64,000 nt of DNA from VRUE01 sp035318745. GTDB taxonomy: Bacteria > Actinomycetota > Thermoleophilia > Solirubrobacterales > 70-9. Each line of letters opens with the position of its first letter. Positions within the stretch are counted from its first letter, which is position 1. The notes below the pieces were generated by a model. That model made no database searches. It was given only the letters and a program-made list of their open reading frames with translations, and was not told where the DNA came from. Location of the stretch: the NCBI GenBank assembly GCA_035318745.1, contig DATHEA010000031.1, positions 62,001-126,000 on the forward strand. The letters are read 5' to 3'. Positions 33,897 through 42,381 of the stretch are shown in pieces. The translations under genes were made by a program, and so were the position numbers.

Positions 33897-35303
33897 TCAG
33901 CCAGAGATCTTCTCGCCCAGCGTCTGGAGCATCTCCTCGACGCGGACGAACTTGACCCGGGGGCGACCGTGGGGCTCGCCGCGGCCGACCTCGGCCTGGT
34001 CGATTGCCTGCCAGTCTTCGAAGCTGACGAAGCGGATGCCGCGCTCGGCGAGCAGATCGTCGACCGCGGATGCCTCGGGGTTGGCGGGGCTGAGCAGGGT
34101 CTGTGACTCGATGTCGGCGAGCAGGTGCTGGACGGTCTCCAGCGCGTCTTTCTTGTTGGTGCCGATCACGCCGGAGGGACCGCGCTTGATCCAGCCCGCG
34201 GTGTAATGGCCGACCTTGTGGCCGGAGTCGTGGGAATCGAGCACGCGACCGCCCTCGTTGAGGATCAGGCCGCGCTTCTCGTCGAAGGGGACCCCCTGGA
34301 TCGGGATCCCGGTGTAGCCGACCGAGCGCAGGACCAGGCCGCACTCGAGCTCTTCGCGCTCGCCGCTGTCCTTGGCCCGCAGGCTGCCGCCGTCCTCGAC
34401 CAGCTCGTTGCGGCTGACGACGATCGATTCGACCTTGCCGTCGCCCTTGATCTCGACCGGGGAGACGAGGAAGCGCAGCACGATCCGCTGCCGCTTGCCC
34501 TCGGGCCGGCGCTGGGAGAACTCGCGCAGCGTCTCGACGTTGACGCGGGTCGTCTTGTCGGCCTCGTCGGATTCGAGGAAGGCGGCACTCGCCGGGTCGA
34601 GCTCGACCTCGGCTGGGTCGACGATCACGTCGGCGTCCTCCATCTCCCCGAGCTCTCTGATCTCGGGGTTGGTGAAGGCGGCCTGCACCGGCCCGCGGCG
34701 ACCGAGCACGACGATCTCGCGGATCTGCTTGCTGTCGAGCAGCTCGATCGCGTGGTCGGCGGTGTCGGTCTCGCGCAGCTCGTGGTCGGTCAGGGCGAGC
34801 ATCCGGGCGACGTCCATCGCCACGTTGCCGTTGCCGATCACCACCGCGCGCTCGCCGGAGAGGTCGAACTCTTCGTCGCAGTAGTCGGGGTGGGCGTTGT
34901 ACCAGCCGACAAAGGACGTGGCGGCGTGGCTGCCGGGCAGCTCCTCGCCCGGGATGCCGAGCCGGCGGTCGGTCTCGCAGCCGACCGTGAAGACGATCGC
35001 ATGGTAGAGCCGCTCGAGATCCTCGACCTCGATGTCGTGGCCGACCTTGACGTTGCCGAAGAAGCGAAAGCCCTCACGCGCCGCGGTTTTTTCGTAGACG
35101 CGGATCACCGACTTGATCTTGGGATGGTCGGGGGCGACGCCGCCACGGACCAGGCCGAATGGCGTCGGCAGGCGGTCGAAGAGGTCAACCTGGGCGTGCG
35201 TGTCCGCGTCCTTGAGGATGTGCTCAGCGGCGTAGAAGCCGGACGGGCCGGCGCCGACGATCGCGACGCGTACGGGATTGTCTTCGGTGCCTATCTCGGT
35301 CAT
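33897..35303 (-). CDS. fprA: Ferredoxin/adrenodoxin-type NADP reductase (FprA-like)
   Basis: 468 residues. VAIVGAGPSGFYAAEHIL binds FAD; DLFDRLPTPFGLVRGGVAPDHPKIKSV is diagnostic of adrenodoxin-reductase/FprA enzymes; VIGNGNVAMDVARML binds NADP, and GPSGVIGTNKKDALETV closes the C-terminal part. It transfers electrons between NADPH and ferredoxin. Fits an Fe-S/redox module with the BolA and glutaredoxin genes. The gene symbol follows mycobacterial usage. Confidence 0.92.
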   Translation of the reverse strand: MTEIGTEDNPVRVAIVGAGPSGFYAAEHILKDADTHAQVDLFDRLPTPFGLVRGGVAPDHPKIKSVIRVYEKTAAREGFRFFGNVKVGHDIEVEDLERLYHAIVFTVGCETDRRLGIPGEELPGSHAATSFVGWYNAHPDYCDEEFDLSGERAVVIGNGNVAMDVARMLALTDHELRETDTADHAIELLDSKQIREIVVLGRRGPVQAAFTNPEIRELGEMEDADVIVDPAEVELDPASAAFLESDEADKTTRVNVETLREFSQRRPEGKRQRIVLRFLVSPVEIKGDGKVESIVVSRNELVEDGGSLRAKDSGEREELECGLVLRSVGYTGIPIQGVPFDEKRGLILNEGGRVLDSHDSGHKVGHYTAGWIKRGPSGVIGTNKKDALETVQHLLADIESQTLLSPANPEASAVDDLLAERGIRFVSFEDWQAIDQAEVGRGEPHGRPRVKFVRVEEMLQTLGEKISG

Positions 35304-35381
35304 CTGGTTCTCAAGTGTCGCTGTCCGTCAGTTACCGAACGGACGGACGCGCAAGGATAGGGAAACGCGCGCCTCGTGCGC

Positions 35382-35924
35382 CTACGCGGCAAGCAATTGC
35401 GCGCTGCACTGCGGGCAGATGCCATGGTCCAGCACCGGCAGCTCGCTTCGCCGGAAGAGTTCCAGTCGCTTCGCCGCCTCCTCGACCTCGACCCACTCGC
35501 CGTCGACCAGGAAGCGGTCGCACCAGGCGCACATCGGCAGGAGGTCGTTGTCGTCGCGCGCCGCAAGCGGATCGAGGAGTGGCTGCGGCTCATCCCACTC
35601 TGCTTCCGCGCATAGCCGGGCAGAGAAGAGCACGACCCGGCCGGTGCTGTCGGCGGCGATGCGGATGTCCATCTCGCGGGTTACGTCCGGCCCGTCGCAG
35701 CGGAAGGGGAGCTCGACGTCGCGGACTCCTTCGCGGACACGTCGCAGCAGCAGCCGCTGCAGCTTCTTCACCTCTTGGCCGCCGACGAAGTCCCAGAGCG
35801 AGCGCCCGAGACTGGCCCCCGCCCCGTCCCAGCCGTTCTGCTCGGCGAAGCGGTAGAAGCCGTCGTCGACTCTGATCAGGCGGTCCTCTTCGTCAATCGC
35901 GTAGCTGAGTGTCTCGACAGTCAT
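35382..35924 (-). CDS. PAS-like sensor protein with C-terminal Cys cluster
   Basis: 180 residues. The first ~115 resemble a PAS fold (DEEDRLIRVDDGFYRFAEQNGW, LGRSLWDFVGGQEVKKLQRLLLRRVREG, ELPFRCDGPDVTREMDIRI). The C-terminus has CAWCDRF...EWVEVEEA...LDHGICPQCSAQL, two CxxC pairs that would bind a zinc ion or a redox cofactor. There is no output domain, so it may act through a partner. Located between the FprA-like and ChdC-like genes. Confidence 0.6.
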   Translation of the reverse strand: MTVETLSYAIDEEDRLIRVDDGFYRFAEQNGWDGAGASLGRSLWDFVGGQEVKKLQRLLLRRVREGVRDVELPFRCDGPDVTREMDIRIAADSTGRVVLFSARLCAEAEWDEPQPLLDPLAARDDNDLLPMCAWCDRFLVDGEWVEVEEAAKRLELFRRSELPVLDHGICPQCSAQLLAA

Positions 35925-35992
35925 CCAGATTTAGATCGATTATCGGTCATCTCTCAGTACGGCTGAAGATCTCGACCGGATTAGTGCGGCTT

Positions 35993-36694
35993 TCAGCCGG
36001 CGGACGACGCGGCAACGGCGCTGGGCGCCCCGTCGAGTGCGTCGAGGGCCTTGCGCACCGACATCGCGACGCAGGTGAAGATCGGCGTCTCGCGCTCGGT
36101 GTAGGCGCTCGACTCGGTCGGGCGCAGCTCGTTGACCAGATCGAGGAACATCCCCGGATCGTCGCCCTCGAAGGCGACGACGAACTCCTGGTCGTCGAGG
36201 CCGAACGAGTAGGAGGTGTTGATCGCGATCTCCGGGTAGCGGCGGCCGACCTCGATGTGGCTTTTCATGATCCGCCCGCGCTCCTCCGCTGGCAGCCCAT
36301 ACCAGCGGCGCTGCTTGACCATCGGGTAGAGGAAGAGGTACTTGCGCTCGGAGACGCAGATCTCCGGCCGCGCCTGCTCCTCGCTGTAAGGAGAGCGTTT
36401 GGTCATCGAGAGGAAGGAGTGCGGCGTCTCGGCCCACTTCGCCAGGCCGCTCTGCCCGAGCACTACGTGGAAGGTGTGCAGATCGTCCAGGTTTGGGCTC
36501 TGCGAGAGGACGACCAGGTCGACGTCGCCGCGCGTGCCTATGGTTGAGTAGGCGCGTAGAGAGCGGTCGAGGGCGAAGTCCTCGCAAGCCACAAGGAACT
36601 CCTGCTTGTCGGCCGCGCGCAGCTCGGCGTCGCGGCGGCGCCACTCGGGGTCGATCTTGAAGAAAGTGAACTTGGCGAACGTGCGGTCGGCCAT
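35993..36694 (-). CDS. Chlorite dismutase family protein, probable coproheme decarboxylase (ChdC/HemQ)
   Basis: 233 residues. HSFLSMTKRSPYS, SERKYLFLYPMVKQRRWYGLP, GRIMKSHIEVGRRYPEIAINTSYSFGLDDQEFVVAFE and ERETPIFTC are the family blocks; the His in KSHIEVG is the predicted proximal heme ligand. In Gram-positive bacteria this family converts coproheme III to heme b. The ATG at 36694 begins the conserved FAKFTFFK strand. The 14 bp that the divergent membrane gene's GTG overlaps at the start leave no room for separate promoters. Confidence 0.87.
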   Translation of the reverse strand: MADRTFAKFTFFKIDPEWRRRDAELRAADKQEFLVACEDFALDRSLRAYSTIGTRGDVDLVVLSQSPNLDDLHTFHVVLGQSGLAKWAETPHSFLSMTKRSPYSEEQARPEICVSERKYLFLYPMVKQRRWYGLPAEERGRIMKSHIEVGRRYPEIAINTSYSFGLDDQEFVVAFEGDDPGMFLDLVNELRPTESSAYTERETPIFTCVAMSVRKALDALDGAPSAVAASSAG

Positions 36695-37853
36695 TCGGGT
36701 CACGATAGCGCCGGCGGCGTTGGTGGTTGCCGCGATCGCGCTGTTGCTCGGTCTGCACGCGGCGGGCGCGGGCTTCCAGGGCGACCCCCACGCCGTCGTG
36801 CGTGACGCCGCGCCCGGTGGGCGGCTCTGGGACGTGACGGACCGTCGCGCCCCGGTGATCGGCTTGACGCTGCTCGTCTGGCTGGGGGCGTTCGGCCTGG
36901 CGATGGCTTTCGACCGCAAGCGCGCGGGTCGCGCGGGTGCGCGCCTGCTCGCGCTCGCGCTCGTCTACCTGCCCCTGCTCTGCCTGGTTGCGGCGGCGCT
37001 GGAACCGAGTGTCGGCACCGAACGGTTGCTGGTCATGCTCGGCTCTCCGGGGCTGGCGGCGGTGACGTTGGCGAGTCTCGGCGGTTACCGGGCGCTCGCC
37101 TTCGCCTGTGCCGCGACGTCGCTGGCCTACGCGATCGACCTGATCGGCGGCTCGGCTCTGATCCAGCTCTCGATTGTCGGCCCCAACCCCGCCGGCGGGC
37201 ACCGCTTCTACGGCATCGGGAACGAGCTCGAGGCCTGCCTGGTTGTCCTGATCCTGGTCGGAACCGGGGCGGCGGTGTCGGGGGCGTCGAGGCGCCATCC
37301 CGCCGCCTTCCTCGTCGTCGCTGCGATCTTCACCTTCGTCTTCGCCTACGGGCGCTACGGCGCCGACGTGGGCGCCGCGATCAGCCTGCCACTCGGTGCC
37401 GCGGTGGCCGCCGCCCTGCTCGCCGGCAGGCAACGCCTGGCCCTGCTTGCCTTTCTCCTGCCGATCCCCGCGCTGGCGATCCTCTCCGCCGCCGACCTGG
37501 TCACCGGAGCCAACGCTCACCTGACCAAGACCGTGCTCGACGCGAAGAGCGGCGGCGACGTCCTCTCCGTTGTCGGGCACCGCCTCAGCGAGACGGTGAG
37601 CAGCTTCGCCCGTCCGGTCCTCGTCGCCGGCCTTCCCGTCGTCATCGCCGCCGCCGTGCTCGCCTGGTTGCGCCGCGATCGCGTGGCGGCCTGGCTGAAC
37701 GGCCTTCCAGCGATGCGTGCCGGCATGCTCGGCGCCCTCGCCGCGACCCTCGTCGGCACCGTCGCCAACGACTCCGGCGCCCTCCTGCTCGAGATCGGTG
37801 GCGCTTATCTACTCGTCTTCATCGGCTTCGCCTGGGCCGAATCGCGCACCTGA
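36681..37853 (+). CDS. Polytopic membrane protein of unknown function
   Basis: About 390 residues with roughly ten hydrophobic helices. The most conserved-looking segment is VGPNPAGGHRFYGIGNELEA in the middle; DLVTGANAHLTKTVLDAKSGGD is a cytoplasmic or periplasmic loop. GTG at 36681 is taken because the first transmembrane helix (TIAPAALVVAAIALLLGL) starts soon after; GTG 36723 would trim it. Its start overlaps the divergent ChdC start by 14 bp. No family recognised. Confidence 0.65.
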   Translation: MRSAIRVTIAPAALVVAAIALLLGLHAAGAGFQGDPHAVVRDAAPGGRLWDVTDRRAPVIGLTLLVWLGAFGLAMAFDRKRAGRAGARLLALALVYLPLLCLVAAALEPSVGTERLLVMLGSPGLAAVTLASLGGYRALAFACAATSLAYAIDLIGGSALIQLSIVGPNPAGGHRFYGIGNELEACLVVLILVGTGAAVSGASRRHPAAFLVVAAIFTFVFAYGRYGADVGAAISLPLGAAVAAALLAGRQRLALLAFLLPIPALAILSAADLVTGANAHLTKTVLDAKSGGDVLSVVGHRLSETVSSFARPVLVAGLPVVIAAAVLAWLRRDRVAAWLNGLPAMRAGMLGALAATLVGTVANDSGALLLEIGGAYLLVFIGFAWAESRT

Positions 37854-37960
37854 GCTCGAGGCGCTTCCTCAGACATTCGTCTGCCAAGACAACAAGTTAC
37901 ACTTTCGTGTCCCACACGTCACAGCTTTCTCCCTAGCATGGTCGCATGGAGGCAATGGCA

Positions 37961-38350
37961 ATGGCACGACAGGACTGGACAGACGATCGCCTGGAGGAAC
38001 GCTTCGACCACCTGGAAGCGACGATGGATCAGCGCTTCAGCGCGATTGATCAGCGCTTCGAGCGGGTCGAAGGTGGAATCGAAAGCCTCCGCGTCGAGAT
38101 CAAGGCCGGCAACGCCGAACTCCGTAAGGAGATCAGCGAGAACAACGCCGAACTCCGCCTGGTGATCAGCGAGAACAACGCCGAACTTCGTAGAGGGATC
38201 CAGCAGAGTACGGGCGACCTGCGCGGGGAGATGCATGCGGGGGATGCCGGCCTGCAGGCGGAACTTGCAGCGCTCAATCGCACGTTGATCCAGACCGCCT
38301 TCGGGCTCATCGGGGCGATCGTCGCCGCGATCCTTGTTCACCTCGCGTAG
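37961..38350 (+). CDS. Coiled-coil protein with C-terminal membrane anchor
   Basis: 129 residues. A long heptad region (DDRLEERFDHLEATMDQRFSAIDQRF onward) includes an internal repeat of ISENNAELR; the C-terminus LIQTAFGLIGAIVAAILVHLA is one transmembrane helix. Such tail-anchored coiled coils form trimeric or rod assemblies at the membrane; the function is unknown. ATG 37961 is chosen because GGAGG lies 8 bp upstream; ATGs at 37946 and 37955 are less favourable. Upstream, 37870-37883 is a small CAGAC/GTCTG hairpin. Confidence 0.62.
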   Translation: MARQDWTDDRLEERFDHLEATMDQRFSAIDQRFERVEGGIESLRVEIKAGNAELRKEISENNAELRLVISENNAELRRGIQQSTGDLRGEMHAGDAGLQAELAALNRTLIQTAFGLIGAIVAAILVHLA

Positions 38351-38400
38351 GGCGAGCTCGCCCAAGGCGGTTCCGGCGCATCCTCTAGGCTTAGTGCTTC

Positions 38401-40725
38401 GTGCGAATCGCCCTAGTCTCGCCATATTCCTGGAGTTACCAGGGCGGCGTGAACCGGCACGTCGAGTCGCTCGCCGAGGAGTTTCTCGGTCGCGGTCACC
38501 ACGTGCGTGTGCTCGCCCCCTTCGATCCCCCAGATCGGCTCAGCCGGGCGCTTCACCGCGCGCCCGCGGAGGCCCGCGAAATGCCCGACTATCTGGTCCC
38601 GATGGGCCGCACGGCGGGGTTCTCGGCCAATGGTGCGGTCTCCAACCTCGCCCCCTTCCCGGCGGGCGGCGTCGTCGCCCCGCGTCGCGAGCTGCGCCAG
38701 GGCCGCTACGACGTAGTCCACATCCACGAGCCGATCGTGCCGCTGGTTGGCTGGAACGCCGCACTTGCGACCCCCGTCCCCGCGGTCGGGACCTTCCACG
38801 CCTACTCGACCAAGGCGATCCCCAACCACCTCGCTTCGGCGCTGGGCGGAAGGCGGGTCTTGAACCGGCTCTCGGCCCGAATCGCGGTCTCCGAGGCAGC
38901 CGCCTGGACGGGGCGCCGCTGGTTCGGCGGGCACTACGAGGTGATTCCGAACGGCGTCGACGTCGACGCTGCACCGCACGGCCCAAAGCCGCCGAGCGGC
39001 GAGCTGCGTGTGCTGTTCGTCGGCCGCCCCGAGGAGCGCAAGGGCCTGCCGGTGCTGCTGACCGCTTTCGAAGCGCTGGTCGAGCATGTGCCCAGCCGCC
39101 TCACCGTGATCGGCGCCGAGCGCGAGGACGTGCTGCGCTATCTGGCCGATCCCGAGACGATGCGCTGGGTCGACGTGCGTGGCCGCGTCTCCGGCGAGAG
39201 CCTCTGGGCGGCGCTGCACGACGCCGACCTGCTCTGCGCCCCCTCGCTCTCCGGTGAGAGCTTCGGAATGGTCCTCACCGAGGCCTTCGCCGCGGGCACC
39301 CCGGCGATCGCCTCCGCCATCGCCGGCTACAGCGACGTCGTCACCGATGGCGTCGACGGAGTGCTGGTCCCGCCCGGCGACCCGCAGCGTCTCGCCGAGG
39401 AACTGCAGCGCGCCCACCACGAGCCCGAGCGCCTGGCGGCGATGGGCGCGGCGGCGCGCCAGAGCGCCCATCGCTACGCCTGGCCGCGAGTCGCCGATCG
39501 CGTCACCCAGGTCTACGAGCGTGCGCTCGAGGCGCCGGCCCCGTCTGGCGCGGTCGAGCGTGCCGCGCATTGGGCCGGCATCCGGCCTGCCGACGGCGCC
39601 CCCTCGAGCCCGCCACGGCGCCTGCCCACACTCGACCCGCCGCTCGCGCAGAGCGGCAGTCGCAAGCGACGCATCGCCCGCCGTGCCGGCCTCGGGGTCG
39701 CCGGCATTCTCGGCATCGGCCTCACCGCGCTCGCGGCGCAGAAGATCGGCGTCGACAACGTGATCGCGAGCATCGTCCGCTCCGATCTCACCTGGGTCCT
39801 GGTTGCCTGCGGGTTGATGGCTCTCTCACTCTTCTTCCGCGCGGCGTCCTGGTACGCGATCGTGCGCGCTGCCCTGCCCAACCGGCCGGTGCGGCGTCGC
39901 GACGTCACCTCGGCGACGATGATCGGCGTGCTGATGTCGGCGACGCTGCCGGCACGGCTCGGCGAGCCGGCGAGGGCGATGACCCTGGCGCGGCGGATCG
40001 GCCGCATGCGCGAGACCTTTTCCGTGCTGCTGGGTACCCTCGTCTCGCAGACCGTGCTCAACATCGTCGCGCTGGCCCTGCTGGGGACGATCATCGTCTC
40101 CAGCACCGACCTCTTCCACTCCAGCACCGAGAAGCTGTTCGTCTTCAGCTTCGTGCCGCTCGCTCTCCTGCTCATCGTTCTGATCGCACCGGTGCTGATG
40201 CGCCGCAACGGCAACGGCCGTTTCGCCCGCATCGGCGCCGCCATGCACCGGGCCCTGCTGCAGGTGCGGGCGGGCCTGGCGGTTTTCCGGCAACCGCGCT
40301 ACGGCGCCGTCGCCGGCGTCGCCCAGCTCGGCGCCTGGGCGATCCAGCTCGCCGCCTGCTGGGCCCTGCTCGCGGCGCTCGGCCTCAGCGGCCATGCCGG
40401 CATCGGCGCCGCGGCGGCGGTGCTGTTCGCGGTCAACGTGACCGCGGTCGTGCCGGCGACCCCGTCCAACATCGGCGTCTTCCAGCTCGCCGTGATCAGC
40501 GTCCTGCACACCGGTTGGGGGGTAAGCACCGCCGACGCTCTCGCCTACGGCGTCATCCTGCAGGCGGTCGAGATCGCCACCGCCGTCGCCCTCGGTCTGC
40601 CCGCTCTCGTCCGCGAGGGCCTCACCTGGAGCGACCTCAGGATCCAGGCCATCTCCGCATCTCCGGTCCGTCTCAAGCCGCATCCCAACGAGAAGCAGGA
40701 TGCCGGCGAACGTATCGGTGCCTAG
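38401..40725 (+). CDS. Fused GT4 glycosyltransferase and flippase-like (UPF0104/MprF-type) membrane protein
   Basis: 774 residues. Residues 1-385 form a GT-B enzyme of family 4, resembling PimA: MRIALVSPYSWSYQGGVNRHVESL, VVHIHEPIVPLVG, VIPNGVDVD and GESFGMVLTEAFAAGTPAIA. After a Pro/Ser-rich linker, residues 430-760 contain about eight membrane helices with SATLPARLGEPARAMTLAR and VVPATPSNIGVFQ, the lysylphosphatidylglycerol-synthase/UPF0104 transport region. The fusion suggests one protein that builds and moves a glycolipid. Starts with GTG. Confidence 0.86.
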   Translation: MRIALVSPYSWSYQGGVNRHVESLAEEFLGRGHHVRVLAPFDPPDRLSRALHRAPAEAREMPDYLVPMGRTAGFSANGAVSNLAPFPAGGVVAPRRELRQGRYDVVHIHEPIVPLVGWNAALATPVPAVGTFHAYSTKAIPNHLASALGGRRVLNRLSARIAVSEAAAWTGRRWFGGHYEVIPNGVDVDAAPHGPKPPSGELRVLFVGRPEERKGLPVLLTAFEALVEHVPSRLTVIGAEREDVLRYLADPETMRWVDVRGRVSGESLWAALHDADLLCAPSLSGESFGMVLTEAFAAGTPAIASAIAGYSDVVTDGVDGVLVPPGDPQRLAEELQRAHHEPERLAAMGAAARQSAHRYAWPRVADRVTQVYERALEAPAPSGAVERAAHWAGIRPADGAPSSPPRRLPTLDPPLAQSGSRKRRIARRAGLGVAGILGIGLTALAAQKIGVDNVIASIVRSDLTWVLVACGLMALSLFFRAASWYAIVRAALPNRPVRRRDVTSATMIGVLMSATLPARLGEPARAMTLARRIGRMRETFSVLLGTLVSQTVLNIVALALLGTIIVSSTDLFHSSTEKLFVFSFVPLALLLIVLIAPVLMRRNGNGRFARIGAAMHRALLQVRAGLAVFRQPRYGAVAGVAQLGAWAIQLAACWALLAALGLSGHAGIGAAAAVLFAVNVTAVVPATPSNIGVFQLAVISVLHTGWGVSTADALAYGVILQAVEIATAVALGLPALVREGLTWSDLRIQAISASPVRLKPHPNEKQDAGERIGA

Positions 40726-40744
40726 CCCGGTCTTCTCGGCGCGA

Positions 40745-41983
40745 TTACTCGTCTGAGCTGCGCGGCACTTTGCCGCCTTCCGCGCCGGGTTCCTGCGCCG
40801 GGCCGCGGGGGGAGGCGATGCCGAGGACCCGCATCGCCTTGAGGCCGAGGCCGAGCTTCTCGCGCCCCTCGGTGGCGGAGACGTCGTGGCCGCAGAGCTC
40901 GCGCACGCGCTCAAGCCGGTAGCGGATCGTGTGGCGGTGGGTAAAGAGCTGTTTTGCGGTGGCGGCGACGTTGCCGTCGTTGCCGAGATAGGCCTCGACC
41001 GTCGCCACCAGCTCGGTCTCGTACTGGTCGTCATAGGCCGCGAGCGGCTCGATCGTCTCGGCGAAGAAGCGCTGCAGCTCGCCTGGATCCTCACTCATCG
41101 CCGGTAGCAGCAGGCGGTAGGCGCCGGTGTCCTCGAAGGCGAGCAGGGGCCGGTCCTCGGCTTCGCCGACGTTGACCGCGAGGTGGGCCTCGTTGCCGGC
41201 GCGGTAGAGGTCGACGGGATCGGCGACACGGCGGCTGGCGCCGATCGTCAGGTGGAAGCCGGCCAGCGCGTCCTCCAACTCGCGCGCCAAACCGGCGGCA
41301 GCGCGCTGCAGGCGCTCCTCCTCTTCGACGGGGACGATCACGGCGATCTCTGTCGCGACCTCCCCCTGCTCGACCGCGGCGAGGGCGCCCGGCGCGAGCG
41401 AGCGCAACGTTCGCATCGCCAGGGTCAGCACCCGTGCCCGCCACTCGCCGGTCTGTGCCGTCCGCGGTGCGGCGCGCAGGACGATCGCCCCGGCTCCCTT
41501 CTCCAGATCGGTGCCAAGCTCGCCGGCGCGGGCGACGATGTCCCCGCGGTCGGTCACCTGGCGGGCGAAGACTGCTGCGACAAAGACACCCGCCACCTCC
41601 TCGTTCTGCCAGTCGGGGGAGCGGGAACGCTCCAGCTCCAGGGCCAGCAGGGTCGTCACCATGCGGGCAATCGCCGGGTCGGGCGGGGCTTTCGCCCGGT
41701 AGCGCAACTCGCCGACGGCGGCATCGGCCACTCGCAGCTCCACAGAAGTAACCCGCTCCCCACCAGCCAACAGCTTCTCCTCCTGGTCGGGAGACGCGCC
41801 AGCCACGGCAAGCACCGCCCCCGAACGCTCGATCAACGCAACGCTGGCATCCAGCACCCGAGCAGCAGCCCGCGCCACGGCTGGCAACCCAGCTCCCGAT
41901 TCAACCGCTTCGGAGAGCGCATCCAACGGCTCCTGATCAGCCGCTTTTGCAGGGTTTTTAGCTCCTTTTGCGCTGGTGGACAT
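40745..41983 (-). CDS. PucR/CdaR family transcriptional regulator
   Basis: 412 residues. The C-terminal helix-turn-helix ETLVATVEAYLGNDGNVAATAKQLFTHRHTIRYRLERVREL (residues near 325-365, main motif HRHTIRYRL) is characteristic of the PucR/CdaR family. The middle is a GGDEF-like domain; the N-terminal portion resembles GAF. Regulators of this kind respond to purine or sugar-acid metabolites; the effector here is unknown. Family 2 hairpin copy 2 is upstream. Confidence 0.87.
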   Translation of the reverse strand: MSTSAKGAKNPAKAADQEPLDALSEAVESGAGLPAVARAAARVLDASVALIERSGAVLAVAGASPDQEEKLLAGGERVTSVELRVADAAVGELRYRAKAPPDPAIARMVTTLLALELERSRSPDWQNEEVAGVFVAAVFARQVTDRGDIVARAGELGTDLEKGAGAIVLRAAPRTAQTGEWRARVLTLAMRTLRSLAPGALAAVEQGEVATEIAVIVPVEEEERLQRAAAGLARELEDALAGFHLTIGASRRVADPVDLYRAGNEAHLAVNVGEAEDRPLLAFEDTGAYRLLLPAMSEDPGELQRFFAETIEPLAAYDDQYETELVATVEAYLGNDGNVAATAKQLFTHRHTIRYRLERVRELCGHDVSATEGREKLGLGLKAMRVLGIASPRGPAQEPGAEGGKVPRSSDE

Positions 41984-42011
41984 TCGCTCATTATCGCGAG
42001 ACCTCCCATTT

Positions 42012-42124
42012 AGGGCCTGTCCGGTAGGGCTGAAACGTCTTGTACTTTTTCGGTGCCAGCCTCGGGCGTCAGCCCAACCGCCACCACCGAAAAAGTTAAG
42101 TGGAAGCCCTGCCGGACAGGCTCT
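42012..42124. repeat. Hairpin repeat, family 2 copy 2
   Basis: A 113-bp element. The outer arm GCCTGTCCGG-TAGGGCT pairs with AGCCCTGCCGGACAGGC. The inner strips match copy 1 at 15273: GAAACGTCTTGTACTTTTTCG-like, CTCGGGCGTCAGC and ACCGAAAAAGTTAAGTGGA. The outer 17 bp are unrelated to copy 1, yet complementary to each other. It separates pucR-like and the small membrane protein gene, both on the minus strand. Confidence 0.85.
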
Positions 42125-42381
42125 CAGCCGAGAACTTCGACGATGTCGTTGTAGTAGTAGACGATCGCAAGCCCCACGACGACACCGGTGAGCACCAGTG
42201 CGACAAGCACGATCACCGAGAGCACCCCCGCCGCCGCCTTCTCCCAGATGCGGCCGTAGGAGCCGATCGCGGGGACGAAGATCAGGGCGACGAAGGCGAC
42301 CAGGCTGACCAGCCCGGCCGCGCCGAAGAGCAGGTACTCATTTTCGATCTTCTGCAGGGCGAACGGCAGCACGGGCTCCAT
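42124..42381 (-). CDS. Small membrane protein
   Basis: 85 residues. Two hydrophobic helices (LLFGAAGLVSLVAFVALIFV and GVLSVIVLVALVLTGVVVGL) with a charged hinge (GSYGRIWEKAA) and a YYYND tail. No recognisable family. Its ATG at 42381 overlaps the 3' end of the DedA-PAP2 gene by 44 bp, so it may be the last gene of the minus-strand operon from 46316. Confidence 0.6.
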   Translation of the reverse strand: MEPVLPFALQKIENEYLLFGAAGLVSLVAFVALIFVPAIGSYGRIWEKAAAGVLSVIVLVALVLTGVVVGLAIVYYYNDIVEVLG

